A stretch of DNA of 64,000 nucleotides from Mediterraneibacter glycyrrhizinilyticus (GCF_015560805.1 NZ_JADMSO010000003.1:124001-188000), one strand, 5' to 3'; numbered from the stretch's first letter, positions 1 through 9,186 are shown. A program made the numbers and translations. Notes: generated by a model from the sequence alone, not told the origin.

Positions 1-429
1 AAGCAGTCCCTTATCCAGTTTTTCAGTTACATCATAGGCATTTCCACTAAAAAGATGATAGCGGATGTTGGGATGATCGGCTTGCAGCTTTTGAGCGGTT
101 CTTGCAATGAAACGCATCGCATCTGTTTCACCGCCGCCGATATATACATTACCGCTGATCACTTCATCATGCATTGTAAATTCTGCTTTGGTCTTATCAA
201 CTAAAGTAATGATTTCTTCTGCTCGATTGCGAAGCAATATTCCCTCATTGGTCAGAGTGATTTTGTGATTTCTCTTTCCACGGTTCAATAATTTTCTTCC
301 CAACTGCTATTCTAATTCCATGATCTGCCTTGAAAGTGTAGGTTGTGTGATGTGTAAATATTCAGCAGCATTAGATATACTTTCTTCTCTTGCTACAGCA
401 AGAAAGTATCGTAAAACACGAATTTCCAT
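1..429 (-). pseudogene. LysR-family transcriptional regulator, 5' part, interrupted by an amber codon
   Basis: The minus-strand reading starts at an ATG (429-427) and gives a typical LysR winged HTH: MEIRVLRYFLAVAREES, then SNAAEYLHITQPTLSRQIME. After 40 codons there is an in-frame TAG (309-307) where the family has Glu. The same frame then continues open for 102 codons to the window edge (QLGRKLLNRGK, ITLTNEG, then the start of the effector domain VYIGGGETDAMRFIA). The break is therefore a single Glu-to-stop change rather than a frameshift. It lies divergent to the acetyltransferase at 586, which a LysR protein would commonly regulate. The rest of the gene is outside the window. A functional fragment or readthrough cannot be excluded. 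Confidence 0.8.
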
Positions 430-585
430 AGATATGTTCCCCTTTATTATCTTTGTCAGTAAAAATAATATGCCCAAACTATATGCCTGTCAAGCATATA
501 AATCTATTTTGTATAGGTATTTGATACTCCTATGAATAAACGATATACTGGAAATGGATCAAGAGAAGTAAGGAGAGAAATGTAA

Positions 586-1155
586 ATGGAACTAAACGAT
601 TTTTTAGCACATTTAAACAGTGGAGAAGCAGTGACGGGCGGTTCGGAACTACATCAGTTCATGCACAAGGTCAGTAATGAAGCTATGAAGATAACCGCCA
701 TATTAAACGAGGGGTACCATACACCGGAAGAAATCAGAGATTTATTTTCAGAATTGATTGGAAAACCGGTTGACGATTCTTTTGGATTATTTCCGCCGTT
801 CTACTCGGATTGTGGCAAAAACATTACGGTTGGTAAAAATGTTTTTATCAATTCCGGGTGTCACTTTCAGGATCAAGGCGGCATTACGATCGGTGATGGC
901 GCATTGATCGGACATAATGTTGTTCTGGCTACATTGAATCATGATTTTGCACCCCAAAAGCGAAGTACATTGCATCCCGCGCCTATTGTGATCGGGGAAA
1001 AGGTCTGGATTGGAGCAAATGCCACCATTGTTCCGGGGGTAACTGTTGGGAATGGAGCGATTATTGCCGCGGGTGCGGTCGTTACAAAAGATGTGCCGGA
1101 AAATGTAATTGTAGGCGGCGTACCGGCTAAGATCATAAAAGAAATAAATGATTGA
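586..1155 (+). CDS. Sugar O-acetyltransferase (maltose/galactoside acetyltransferase family)
   Basis: A 189-aa left-handed beta-helix acyltransferase. An N-terminal helical Mac-type region (about 1-60) is followed by hexapeptide repeats (about 75-185) with the motifs [13 protein letters not shown] and [16 protein letters not shown] and the C-terminal GVPAKIIKE. His in the LNHD segment (about residue 114) fits the catalytic His of LacA/Maa/NodL enzymes, which transfer acetyl from acetyl-CoA to a sugar hydroxyl. The length is usual for the family. The SD AGGAGAG lies a few bases before the ATG. It is divergent from the broken LysR gene and convergent with the next gene. The acceptor sugar cannot be read from sequence. 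Confidence 0.85.
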   Translation: MELNDFLAHLNSGEAVTGGSELHQFMHKVSNEAMKITAILNEGYHTPEEIRDLFSELIGKPVDDSFGLFPPFYSDCGKNITVGKNVFINSGCHFQDQGGITIGDGALIGHNVVLATLNHDFAPQKRSTLHPAPIVIGEKVWIGANATIVPGVTVGNGAIIAAGAVVTKDVPENVIVGGVPAKIIKEIND

Positions 1156-1158
1156 ATA

Positions 1159-1205
1159 AAAAGGGGAGATACACAGATTGATTTTGTGTGATCTCCCTCT
1201 ACCCT
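1159..1205. terminator. Bidirectional hairpin between convergent genes
   Basis: GGGGAGAT pairs with ATCTCCCT, with an inner ACA/TGT extension. It sits between the 3' ends of the acetyltransferase (+) and the kinase-like gene (-). An A-run precedes the left arm and so gives a U-tract for minus-strand transcripts. Confidence 0.6.
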
Positions 1206-1206
1206 A

Positions 1207-1692
1207 TTAAATATATTCAAGACGTTCAAAATACTGCATAAGGATATTTGCGCAGTTATCAACGCCCAGTTCGGAGGTGTCGAGGATCATGTGATAGTCG
1301 TTCACATCGCCCCAGGTTTTTCCGGTGTTCTCATAATAATATGCGGCACGTTCTTTGTCGGTATCTTCGACCTTTTTCTGCGCTGCCTCGCGGTCGAGTG
1401 ATTCCAGTTCCATGATACGTTTGATCCGGTCTTCTTTGTCGGCACATACAAAAATATTAAGGACATTCATGCGGTCTTTTAAAATATCGGAAGCGCACCG
1501 TCCGAGGATGATACAGGGAGATTCAGCAAGTTTGCGGATCGCTTCCGCTTCGTTATCGTAAGCGTTTTCTCCGAGTTTCTGTTCAATATATGCTTTGTCA
1601 TATACCGGAATATCCAGTCGTTTTGAAAGTTCGTTTGCAATGACACTGGCTCCGGTTCCAAAACGACGGCTCATTGTGATTACTAATTTCAT
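1207..1692 (-). CDS. Cytidylate kinase-like family protein
   Basis: A 161-aa P-loop-type protein of the cytidylate-kinase-like family (Cmk2-type). Its N-terminus MKLVITMSRRFGTGASVIA is the usual start, with a Gly-rich loop GTGAS in place of a full Walker A GxxGxGKT. A later CIILGRCASDIL segment and an Arg-rich DREAAQKKVEDTDKERAAYY lid are also typical. ATG at 1692 is preferred because AGGAGG lies 8 nt upstream; the TTG at 1698 would leave only 2 nt. Members are common in Clostridia and have no proven substrate, so true CMP kinase activity should not be assumed. It lies 92 nt downstream of the flavodiiron gene on the same strand and may be cotranscribed. Confidence 0.8.
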   Translation of the reverse strand: MKLVITMSRRFGTGASVIANELSKRLDIPVYDKAYIEQKLGENAYDNEAEAIRKLAESPCIILGRCASDILKDRMNVLNIFVCADKEDRIKRIMELESLDREAAQKKVEDTDKERAAYYYENTGKTWGDVNDYHMILDTSELGVDNCANILMQYFERLEYI

Positions 1693-1784
1693 CTTCAAAC
1701 CCTCCTATCTTTTGTGGGACGCCGACCGGACGATCACGATGCGGCAAAAGCAGACGGACCGTCCGGCTTGGATAGCATCAAAAA

Positions 1785-2990
1785 TTAATCGGCAAGTGTT
1801 TCTGCGATCTTAGCGCAAAGCTCGTCCAGATCCTCAAGCTGATCATCCTGCAGAGCTGATTTGACGGCAAAGTTTTCTGTGAGAAGCGTCATGCCTTTCA
1901 TCTCTGCGAGACGGGCTTCGATCAGTTTGGCGGATGTCGGAGCCCATGTGCCGTTTCCGAGAACTGCAACGGTGCGGTTCTTGATACCGAGAGCGTTCAT
2001 ATCTTCCAGAAGATTGGACATTGCAGGGTAGACGCCGCCGTTGTAAGTCGGGGAAGCCAGTACGATATGGCTGTATTTGAAACTGTCCGCGATCAGTTCG
2101 GAAACATCGGATCTGGATACATCATGAACCGTCAGATTTGTGATCCCCGCATCGGCAAGTTTACAAGCGAGAACATTGGCAAGATTTTCCGTATTGCCGT
2201 ACATGGAAGCGTAGGCGATCATCACGCCTTTGACTTCCGGACGGTAAGAACTCCAGATGTCATATTTCTCCAACAGATAAGCAAGATTGTTTCTCCAGAT
2301 CGGTCCGTGGAGCGGGCAGATAAACCGGATATCCAACGCAGAAGCTTTTTTGAGGACGTTCTGCACCTGCATGCCGTATTTGCCGACGATGTTTGTGTAA
2401 TAACGGCGGGCGTCATCCAGCCAGTCGCGGTCAAAATCTATTTCGTCATTGAAGATCGCGCCGTTTAAAGCTCCGAATGTTCCGAAAGCATCAGCGGAGA
2501 AGAGGACTTTGTCCGTCTCATCATAGGTCAGCATCACTTCCGGCCAGTGTACCATCGGAGCCATGAGGAACCGAAAAGTATGTGTGCCGGAAGAGAATGT
2601 ATCCCCCTCCTTGACTGCGATCGTCTTGCTATCCAGATTAAGGGCATAAAACTGGCGGATCATCGGAAATGTCTTGGCGTTGCCGATGATCTGCATATCG
2701 GGATAGCGGAGCATAAGGTCGGCGATCATGGAACAGTGATCCGGTTCCATATGGTTGACAACAAGGTAATCCAGTGCCCGGCCGTTTAAAAGTGCGGTAA
2801 TATTGTCGAGAAACTGTCTTCCGATGGAATTGTCCACCGTGTCAAACAGGACAGTTTTTTCATCCAGCAGAAGATAGGAATTATAAGAAACACCGCGCGG
2901 GATCGGGAACAGGTTCTCAAACAGTTCCAGACGGCGATCGCTGCCTCCTACCCAGTAAAGGTCATTTGTTACTTTTCTAAAGCAATGCAT
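1785..2990 (-). CDS. FprA-type flavodiiron protein (O2/NO reductase)
   Basis: 401 aa in two domains. The N-terminal metallo-beta-lactamase-like diiron domain (about 1-250) carries HMEPDH (H80, E82, D84, H85), a later His in MVHWPE, Asp in SADAFG and His in PLHGPIW: the full set of iron ligands. A flavodoxin domain follows (about 255-400) with the FMN loop YASMYGNTE. Flavodiiron proteins reduce O2 to water, or NO to N2O, and protect anaerobes; electrons usually come from rubredoxin, which is not in this window. Start chosen at ATG 2990 (MHCFRKV), with AAGGAAGG 9 nt upstream; an upstream in-frame ATG has no such site. Confidence 0.93.
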   Translation of the reverse strand: MHCFRKVTNDLYWVGGSDRRLELFENLFPIPRGVSYNSYLLLDEKTVLFDTVDNSIGRQFLDNITALLNGRALDYLVVNHMEPDHCSMIADLMLRYPDMQIIGNAKTFPMIRQFYALNLDSKTIAVKEGDTFSSGTHTFRFLMAPMVHWPEVMLTYDETDKVLFSADAFGTFGALNGAIFNDEIDFDRDWLDDARRYYTNIVGKYGMQVQNVLKKASALDIRFICPLHGPIWRNNLAYLLEKYDIWSSYRPEVKGVMIAYASMYGNTENLANVLACKLADAGITNLTVHDVSRSDVSELIADSFKYSHIVLASPTYNGGVYPAMSNLLEDMNALGIKNRTVAVLGNGTWAPTSAKLIEARLAEMKGMTLLTENFAVKSALQDDQLEDLDELCAKIAETLAD

Positions 2991-3199
2991 CGTTGAAATC
3001 CTTCCTTTCATGATAGCCTTTTTTCTTGGAATTTGTGTAAAAAAACAAAAAACGGCTAGAAATTTCAAGTATGATGCTATTTTAACACAAAAGCGGTAAA
3101 GTGAAAAGCAAGTATCGATTTTTATACAAGATTTTGTTATGATGGAAGCACCGGGAATATTACAGGTACTATATAATAGAAGAAAGAGAGGAATGGATC

Positions 3200-3550
3200 A
3201 TGTTATTTGTATGTTATCCAAAATGTACGACTTGCCAGAAAGCAAAGAAATGGCTGACAGAAAAAGGAATTTCATTTGAGGAGCGTGATATCAAAACGGA
3301 AAATCCGACGAAAGAGGAGCTTGAGGCATGGTATAAAAAAAGCGGGCTGCCGCTGAAACGTTTCTTTAATACGAGCGGCATCTTATATAAAGAGATGAAA
3401 TTGAAAGACCGTCTGCCTGAGATGACGGAAGACGAACAGCTTACGCTTCTTTCAACAGACGGCATGCTTGTGAAGCGACCGATTTTGATTTCAGATGAGC
3501 AGGTACTTGTCGGATTCAAAGAAAAAGAGTGGGAAACATTAAAAGCCTGA
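3200..3550 (+). CDS. ArsC/Spx-family thioredoxin-fold protein
   Basis: 116 aa with a CxxC pair (C9-T-T-C12) in YPKCTTCQKAKKWL, followed by the family segments FEERDIKTENPT, FFNTSG and KRPILI. The ArsC/Spx superfamily includes thiol arsenate reductases and redox-sensing RNA polymerase partners. The paired cysteines and RPI motif are shared by both branches, so neither arsenate reduction nor regulation can be asserted. It is a single gene with SD AGAGAGGA, its own hairpin terminator at 3555 and no ars genes nearby. Confidence 0.8.
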   Translation: MLFVCYPKCTTCQKAKKWLTEKGISFEERDIKTENPTKEELEAWYKKSGLPLKRFFNTSGILYKEMKLKDRLPEMTEDEQLTLLSTDGMLVKRPILISDEQVLVGFKEKEWETLKA

Positions 3551-3554
3551 CGGT

Positions 3555-3577
3555 GCCGGAGGAAAAACTCCGGTTTT
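3555..3577 (+). terminator. Intrinsic terminator after the ArsC-like gene
   Basis: CCGGAG-GAAAAA-CTCCGG followed by TTTT, directly after the stop codon. Confidence 0.65.
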
Positions 3578-3672
3578 ATGATCTGAGACTGCGCGGCAGA
3601 GATCCGGAAAACGGATAAAAAAATAATATGGATACATGTATACAATCGGAAAACAAAAACTTGGATTCCCCA

Positions 3673-3702
3673 TTGCAAGACGCTATGGAAAGATGTTATA
3701 AT
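3673..3702 (+). promoter_or_regulatory. Sigma-A-type promoter for the DUF5717 operon
   Basis: TTGCAA (3673-3678), 18 bp, TATAAT (3697-3702). It lies about 85 bp before the DUF5717 start. Confidence 0.55.
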
Positions 3703-3786
3703 CTCTTATATCATGTCCATCATCTGTACCGGGTATTGTGCGCTGTACGAAAACGATGGATCAGACACAGGATTGATTTGGAGTAG

Positions 3787-6700
3787 GTGACGAAGTTGAA
3801 AAATAAGATTAAGCGTCTGTCAAAAGGAGATTTTCATATTCCACAGCCGGAGATCATATTTCCGGAGACACATATTACAATGCGCGTAGGGGAAGGCGAG
3901 AAATACGAGGGTAGCTTTTCACTGCAGAATCAGGGGGAGGGAACCATCCGTGGACTGGTGTACCCTTCTTCTTTTCGTGTGCACTGCGAGGAACAGGGAT
4001 TTGACGGAAACCCTGTCAATATCTATTATACATATGACGGAACCGGATTAGTACCGGGACATGTGGAACACGGTAAATTTACGATCGTCTGCAACGGCGG
4101 AGAGTATGACATTGCATTTACCGCGATCATCGAGAAGCCATATGTGATGACACGGTACGGCAAGATCCAGAGTCTGGAAGATTTCAAAAAACTGGCGTTT
4201 CGTGATCCGGCGGAGGCGGAGAAGTTATTCCGGTCACGGGATTTTTATGAAATCCTGAAGTATGAGGACAAGCGGATCCAGGCGCTTTACGACAATATGA
4301 GAAAGTGGGAACTGGATCAGCAGGCATTGGAAGAATTTCTTGTGGGATGCAAGCAGAAAGAAAAAATCTTCCTTACACTTGAGGAGGAAAGCCGGGCGTT
4401 CACATCTCTGACGGAGCCGCGGAAAGAGATTTTTACGATTAAGAAGAATACCTGGGGATATCTTGCGATCGACGTACATACCGAGGGGGAGTTCTTAAAC
4501 GTAGAGCATACGAAGATCATCACCGAAGAGTTTATCGGCAATTCCTACCGATTGGAATATTTTATCGATACGGAGAAACTGCATCGGGGAAGCAATTTCG
4601 GGCAGATCATTCTGGAAACGCCGTATGAGACGATGCGCTATGAGATCATCGTGGAGAAAGACATTTGCCGGGACGAAGACCGGAGAGCGGAGGATCTGGA
4701 ATTTGCAAGCATCCTGAAAGGATATCTGCAGTATGAAGCAGGGAAAAAAGATCTTACGACCTGGACGGGCGAGGCGCTCAAACGGATCGAACATCTCCGG
4801 AAAGTTGACGAGCGCAATGAGATGTATCTGCTTGTGCATGCCCATATCTGTCTGATCGGAGGGCAGACGGATGAGGCGAAGACGCTTCTGGAGTCCTATA
4901 ACTATAATCGGTTTGCAATCGGAAAAAATGTGGAACTGAGTTCTTATTATCTGTATCTGACCACGCTTTTGAGCAACGATTCGATCGGACAGCGCAGGGT
5001 GGCGGAAGAATTGTCCAAGTCTTACATGAAGCATCCGGAGAGTTGGAAGATTCTCTGCATGCTGATCAATGTGGATTCGGAATACAAGATCTTAAGCGAA
5101 CGGCTCCGCGTGCTGGAGAAGCTGTTCGATGAGGAAAAAGTACACAGCCTGATCTTTTATCTGGAAGCATTTAAGTGCTACAGGGAGAAGAGCTCTTCGC
5201 TGAAAAAGCTTGGGATGTTTGAAGTGCGCGTACTTTCTTTTGCTGCGAAATATAAACTGATGACAAAAGAATTGGCGCTTTACACGGCGAACCTGGCAAG
5301 CCAGCTGAAACATTATGACCAGCATTTGTACGATACACTTGTGCTGGCATATGAAATGTATCCGGAGTCCATGATCCTGACTGCGATCTGCACGCTTCTG
5401 ATCAAGGGGAATGTGATCGACAGCAGCTGCTTTGCATGGTATGAAAAGGCAGTGGAGTCGGAACTGAAGATCGCGCAGCTTTACGAATATTATATGGCGG
5501 CTCTGGATGTGACAAAATTCCACAAAGCATTGCCGCGTTCGGTGTATCTGTATTTTATGCACGGAAATAATCTGGAATATAGGAAATGTTCGTTTCTGTA
5601 TTCCAACCTGATCTTGTATGTGGATGAAAGCAGCGAGATCTATGCACATTACCGGGACGAGATGGAGGCGTTTGCATGGAATCAGCTTGACCGCAGACAT
5701 ATCGATGAATATTTGCGTGTGATTTACAAGCGGTTTTTATCCGAAGAACAGCTGAATCCGGAACGGGTGAAAGCGTTGTATGATATTTGTCACGCGTATG
5801 ACATAACGACGAAAGTTCCGGGAATGAAATATATCCATGTGATCGAAGACGACGGGACGATCTCACAGAAAGTTCCGTGTACCGATAACCGCGCACAGGT
5901 ATTTTTATATTCCAAGACTGCGCGGCTTGTATGGGAGGGAAAGGATGGACGTCATTACACGGATTCCATCCCATATGAGAGCAAGCGTCTGTTTTATGAA
6001 CTGCGGTATATGGATATATGCCGGAAATATCTGAACAGCCTGCGCCTGAACCGGCAGGAAGACGAGGATGTGGAACTGACGTTGGAAGTCGTGCAGGAAA
6101 CCGGACTGGAAAAATATAACGAAAGCGAGATGCTGGCGCTTTGCAGCAAGACGATCCGCGAAAATAATTATGAGAACGATGATTTCCTGACGTATGTCTG
6201 CTTTGAATTGTTTAAGAAAAAACAGTACGATAAAGTGATCCTTACATATCTTGCCAAATATTACTGCGGTGCGACGACCGACATGAAACAGCTCTGGAGA
6301 GAGGCAAAAGAGTATGAGGTGCACACCCATAAATTAGGTGAGCGGATTCTGACACAGATGCTGTTTGCGGAGGAAGTGTTTGCCGAGGCGGCAATTTTTG
6401 AAGATTATTATGCGGAGGGAGCTTATTTCCGGCTGCAGCAGGCATATCTGGCATATATGTCCAGAGAGTATGTGACCGAGAACCGGAAGATCAGTAAAAG
6501 TGTGATCGACATCATCTGCAGGGAGTTTGAAAAAGGTGAGGAAGTAATCGACATCTGTAAGATCGCGGTGCTCAAATATTATTCGACGAGACCGTACAAC
6601 ACGACGCTTCGGAAGACTTTGAAGCAGTTTTTGCAGAATCTCTGCGGACGGCAGATCTACTTCCCGTTTTTCTTATCGTACGAGAAAGACTGGCTGATCG

Positions 6701-7083
6701 AACTGCAGTTGTGGGACAAGACGATCATTTCTTATAAAGGGCAGAAAGGAAGCCGTGTGATGCTCTACTATCAGCTTCAAAAAGGAAGCACCGAGAGCGT
6801 GGACTACTCAACGGAAGTGCTGACGCCGATGTATGAGAATATTTATGTGAAGAAATTTGTTTTGTTTGCGAATGAAAAACTGAAATATTACTTTAAAGAG
6901 ACGATCGACGGAAACTCTTACCGGAGCGACAAGCAAAGCTGTATCAAAGAGGTACAGAAAGGCGAGGACGGACGTTACGGTCGGCTGAACGATATTTTGC
7001 TTTCTTCGGATATGGAGAAAGAGACGCGAATGAAAGCGTATGCGCAGGAAGATATGATCGCCGCGCATATGTTTGAACAGTAA
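3787..7083 (+). CDS. DUF5717 family protein: beta-sandwich plus helical-repeat scaffold
   Basis: A very large soluble protein of 1098 aa with no signal peptide or membrane segment. Residues about 20-115 look like an Ig/MSP-like beta-sandwich (GEKYEGSFSLQNQGEGTIRG, later KFTIVCNGGEYDIAF). A second one is at about 210-290 (FTIKKNTWGYLAIDV, FGQIILETPYETMRYEI). From about 300 to 1000 the sequence is Leu/Tyr-rich helical hairpins of TPR-like character, then a beta-rich C-terminus. It starts an apparent three-gene operon with the DUF5716 and TPR genes (26-nt gap to the next). The start is uncertain: GTG 3787 has GGAG 3 nt upstream, while TTG 3796 has AGGTGA 5 nt upstream. Function is unknown; the layout suggests a scaffold. 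I recognise the family name, not a role. Confidence 0.8.
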   Translation: MTKLKNKIKRLSKGDFHIPQPEIIFPETHITMRVGEGEKYEGSFSLQNQGEGTIRGLVYPSSFRVHCEEQGFDGNPVNIYYTYDGTGLVPGHVEHGKFTIVCNGGEYDIAFTAIIEKPYVMTRYGKIQSLEDFKKLAFRDPAEAEKLFRSRDFYEILKYEDKRIQALYDNMRKWELDQQALEEFLVGCKQKEKIFLTLEEESRAFTSLTEPRKEIFTIKKNTWGYLAIDVHTEGEFLNVEHTKIITEEFIGNSYRLEYFIDTEKLHRGSNFGQIILETPYETMRYEIIVEKDICRDEDRRAEDLEFASILKGYLQYEAGKKDLTTWTGEALKRIEHLRKVDERNEMYLLVHAHICLIGGQTDEAKTLLESYNYNRFAIGKNVELSSYYLYLTTLLSNDSIGQRRVAEELSKSYMKHPESWKILCMLINVDSEYKILSERLRVLEKLFDEEKVHSLIFYLEAFKCYREKSSSLKKLGMFEVRVLSFAAKYKLMTKELALYTANLASQLKHYDQHLYDTLVLAYEMYPESMILTAICTLLIKGNVIDSSCFAWYEKAVESELKIAQLYEYYMAALDVTKFHKALPRSVYLYFMHGNNLEYRKCSFLYSNLILYVDESSEIYAHYRDEMEAFAWNQLDRRHIDEYLRVIYKRFLSEEQLNPERVKALYDICHAYDITTKVPGMKYIHVIEDDGTISQKVPCTDNRAQVFLYSKTARLVWEGKDGRHYTDSIPYESKRLFYELRYMDICRKYLNSLRLNRQEDEDVELTLEVVQETGLEKYNESEMLALCSKTIRENNYENDDFLTYVCFELFKKKQYDKVILTYLAKYYCGATTDMKQLWREAKEYEVHTHKLGERILTQMLFAEEVFAEAAIFEDYYAEGAYFRLQQAYLAYMSREYVTENRKISKSVIDIICREFEKGEEVIDICKIAVLKYYSTRPYNTTLRKTLKQFLQNLCGRQIYFPFFLSYEKDWLIELQLWDKTIISYKGQKGSRVMLYYQLQKGSTESVDYSTEVLTPMYENIYVKKFVLFANEKLKYYFKETIDGNSYRSDKQSCIKEVQKGEDGRYGRLNDILLSSDMEKETRMKAYAQEDMIAAHMFEQ

Positions 7084-7109
7084 CAAGGAGAAAAAGGAGG
7101 CTGGCTGCG

Positions 7110-8393
7110 ATGGGACAGGGCAATATAATAGGATATGAGATCAACGAGAAGACATGCCAGATCAGCTTTTATAATGAACAGCAGCTGGAACCGGAGACGC
7201 TGGAAGTCGATGCGGACAATTACCAGATCCCGCTGATCATCGGGAAACTCAGGGATACCTGGGCGTATGGAAAAGAAGCGAAACGTCTGGCGACGATCAA
7301 AGAGGGATTTGCCGTGACCAGACTTCTCGAGAGGAGTCTGAACGGGGAAAAGATCGAATTTGGGGAGGAGACATATGATGCAGTCTGGCTTCTTTCCAAG
7401 TTTGTGCAGATGTCGCTGCTCTCGTTTCCGCAGATCGACGGGATCGTGTTCACTGTGCCGGAGCTGACGGAAGAACTGGCACAGCTTCTGCGCGGGATCG
7501 CCGTGCGGATGAATATCGACAAACAGCATATTTTTATTCAGGATTACAAGGAAAGTTTCTGCAACTACTTGTTTTACCAGCCGAAAGAATTGTGGCAGTA
7601 TGACGCGGCGTTATTTTGCTGTGACCGAAATGAGATCAAGGCGTATATGCTCCGACGGCTGAAACCGGGGCTTGGCGGCGGCAGGACGACGTTTGTGACG
7701 GTGGATGAAGTGGCGAGCGCGCATATGAAAGAGCTGGCGGCGGTATATCCGGTCCTGAATGAAGACAAGGCGAAAGATGCGGACGCGCGTTTCTGTAAGT
7801 TTATCGAGGGCGTGTTCGATAAGCGGATCGTCTCTTCGGTCTTTCTGACCGGAGAGGGATTTGAGAATAACTGGTATCCGAAGTCGCTGCGCGTGCTTTG
7901 CAACGGGCGGAGAGCGTTTATCGGAAACAATCTGTACAGCAAGGGCGCATGTTATACGGCATACCGGAAGATGTTTATGCACATTGAGGATCCGGTCTAT
8001 TTATCGGAAAGTAAACTGACCGATCAGATCACGGTCAATATGCGGGTCGGCGGACAGGAGATGTGGTATCCGATCGTGTCATGGGGGGCGCAGTGGTATG
8101 AGTCGAACAATCAGTGGGAAGTTCTTCTGGAGGATGTGCAGGATATCGAATTGCATGTGGAATCGCTGATCCAGGGGACACTTCGCACCGAAGTGATCTC
8201 ACTGGATAAATTTCCGCGGCGCGGCGAATATTCGATGCGTCTGCAGATCGAGACATTATTCTTGGATGAGAAGACCTGTAAGATAACCGTGCGGGATGTG
8301 GGATTCGGAGAGTTTTTCCTTGCAACGGATTTTCAGGAGGAGAAGATTATACATTTAGGAGGCAACGATGGGAAGTTTGGTTCTTTGTCATGA
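7110..8393 (+). CDS. DUF5716 family protein, degenerate Hsp70/actin-like fold
   Basis: 427 aa, cytoplasmic. The order of segments follows Hsp70. Phosphate-1-like IIGYEINEKTCQISFY is at about 6-21. IDGIVFTVPELTEE and IAVRMNIDKQHIFIQDYKE match the VITVPA...IAGL...INEPTAA region. YDAALFCCDRNEIKAYML takes the phosphate-2 place. SSVFLTGEGFE takes the adenosine place, followed by GNNLYSKGACYTA. About 300-420 resembles the Hsp70 beta substrate domain, with LDKFPRRGEYSMRLQIE and CKITVRDVGFGE matching the IPPAPRG...V.AxDxxTG pattern. The Gly-rich loops are largely lost, so ATP hydrolysis is doubtful. SD AAGGAGG is 9 nt before ATG. The similarity is my reading and needs a profile or structure search. 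Confidence 0.75.
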   Translation: MGQGNIIGYEINEKTCQISFYNEQQLEPETLEVDADNYQIPLIIGKLRDTWAYGKEAKRLATIKEGFAVTRLLERSLNGEKIEFGEETYDAVWLLSKFVQMSLLSFPQIDGIVFTVPELTEELAQLLRGIAVRMNIDKQHIFIQDYKESFCNYLFYQPKELWQYDAALFCCDRNEIKAYMLRRLKPGLGGGRTTFVTVDEVASAHMKELAAVYPVLNEDKAKDADARFCKFIEGVFDKRIVSSVFLTGEGFENNWYPKSLRVLCNGRRAFIGNNLYSKGACYTAYRKMFMHIEDPVYLSESKLTDQITVNMRVGGQEMWYPIVSWGAQWYESNNQWEVLLEDVQDIELHVESLIQGTLRTEVISLDKFPRRGEYSMRLQIETLFLDEKTCKITVRDVGFGEFFLATDFQEEKIIHLGGNDGKFGSLS

Positions 8394-9135
8394 CAAACAT
8401 GCGGCGCATCCCTACGAGATCACAAGGATCCACTGCAAGATCTTTACAATAGAAGAATTATGTTATTATCTGTGCAACAATCTCTATCTGATCGATTATA
8501 CGATCATGAATGAGCAGCTCTGCGCATGGCTCGATGAAGAGCTGGGGATGCACGATCTGGCGGGAATGCTCCGGGATGTGATCCGGATGCACGGAACAGT
8601 GGAGAAATTCGTTCTGACGATCTTAAAATATTCGAAGATCTATCGTGATCCGGAGATGATCCGGATCCAGAACGTATTGGAACGTCTGAAAAACCAGAAA
8701 GACATTGAGCGGCAGAAATATAAGGCGGACAATCTTCTTGAGAGCGGCGAGATCGAGGAAGCGATCCTCGTCTATCAGGCGATCTTAAATCAGGAAAAAG
8801 ACGAGACGGTGGATGCAAAATTTTACGGACGGATCTATGCCGGGCTCGGCGCTGCATACGGCAAGCAGTTCTTGTATCAGGAATCGGCAAAGATGTATGA
8901 CCGGGCGTATCAGATCTGCGAGGACCGCGCGCTGTTAAAGCCGTATCTCTATGCTTCCTATAAATATATGTCGTTGGAGGAATATCATATCCTGTTGACG
9001 AAACATGACGAGTATGTGGAGATCAATGCACAGATGCGTCAGGAAATGGAAGACATCAAAGAGAATCTGCAGCTGGAATTGAATGATGTGATGCTGGAGA
9101 AATGGAAACGTCAGTACCGCCGAAGCCATATTTAG
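8368..9135 (+). CDS. TPR-like adaptor protein of the DUF5717/DUF5716 locus
   Basis: 255 aa, all-helical in character and without a signal peptide. An N-terminal conserved stretch (about 1-100) is followed by two TPR-like hairpins: ADNLLESGEIEEAILVYQAI and FYGRIYAGLGAAYGKQFLYQESAKMYDRAY (shown in parts; about residues 112-190). A charged helix ends the protein. Its ATG lies 26 nt inside the end of DUF5716, with AGGAGG placed in that gene, so translation is coupled. The tight overlap implies that its product works with the Hsp70-like protein. The specific role is unknown. Confidence 0.7.
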   Translation: MGSLVLCHDKHAAHPYEITRIHCKIFTIEELCYYLCNNLYLIDYTIMNEQLCAWLDEELGMHDLAGMLRDVIRMHGTVEKFVLTILKYSKIYRDPEMIRIQNVLERLKNQKDIERQKYKADNLLESGEIEEAILVYQAILNQEKDETVDAKFYGRIYAGLGAAYGKQFLYQESAKMYDRAYQICEDRALLKPYLYASYKYMSLEEYHILLTKHDEYVEINAQMRQEMEDIKENLQLELNDVMLEKWKRQYRRSHI

Positions 9136-9186
9136 CAGGCGGTGGACGTTTTATCGGTGAAGAAGTGCGAGATTATTATCTGCGAG

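Noticed and set aside
1726-1766. CCGGACG/CGTCCGG inverted repeat between the flavodiiron and kinase-like genes
   Set aside because: A hairpin is possible, but there is no U-tract and the loop is long; too weak to call a terminator or operator.
3628-3786. 52-codon frame ending directly before the DUF5717 start
   Set aside because: No SD, and the best sigma-A promoter for the operon lies inside it, so it would not be transcribed from its start.
4495-5034. Long minus-strand frames across the DUF5717 and purine/glycolysis genes
   Set aside because: Antisense shadows of strongly supported genes with low-complexity products and no SDs.
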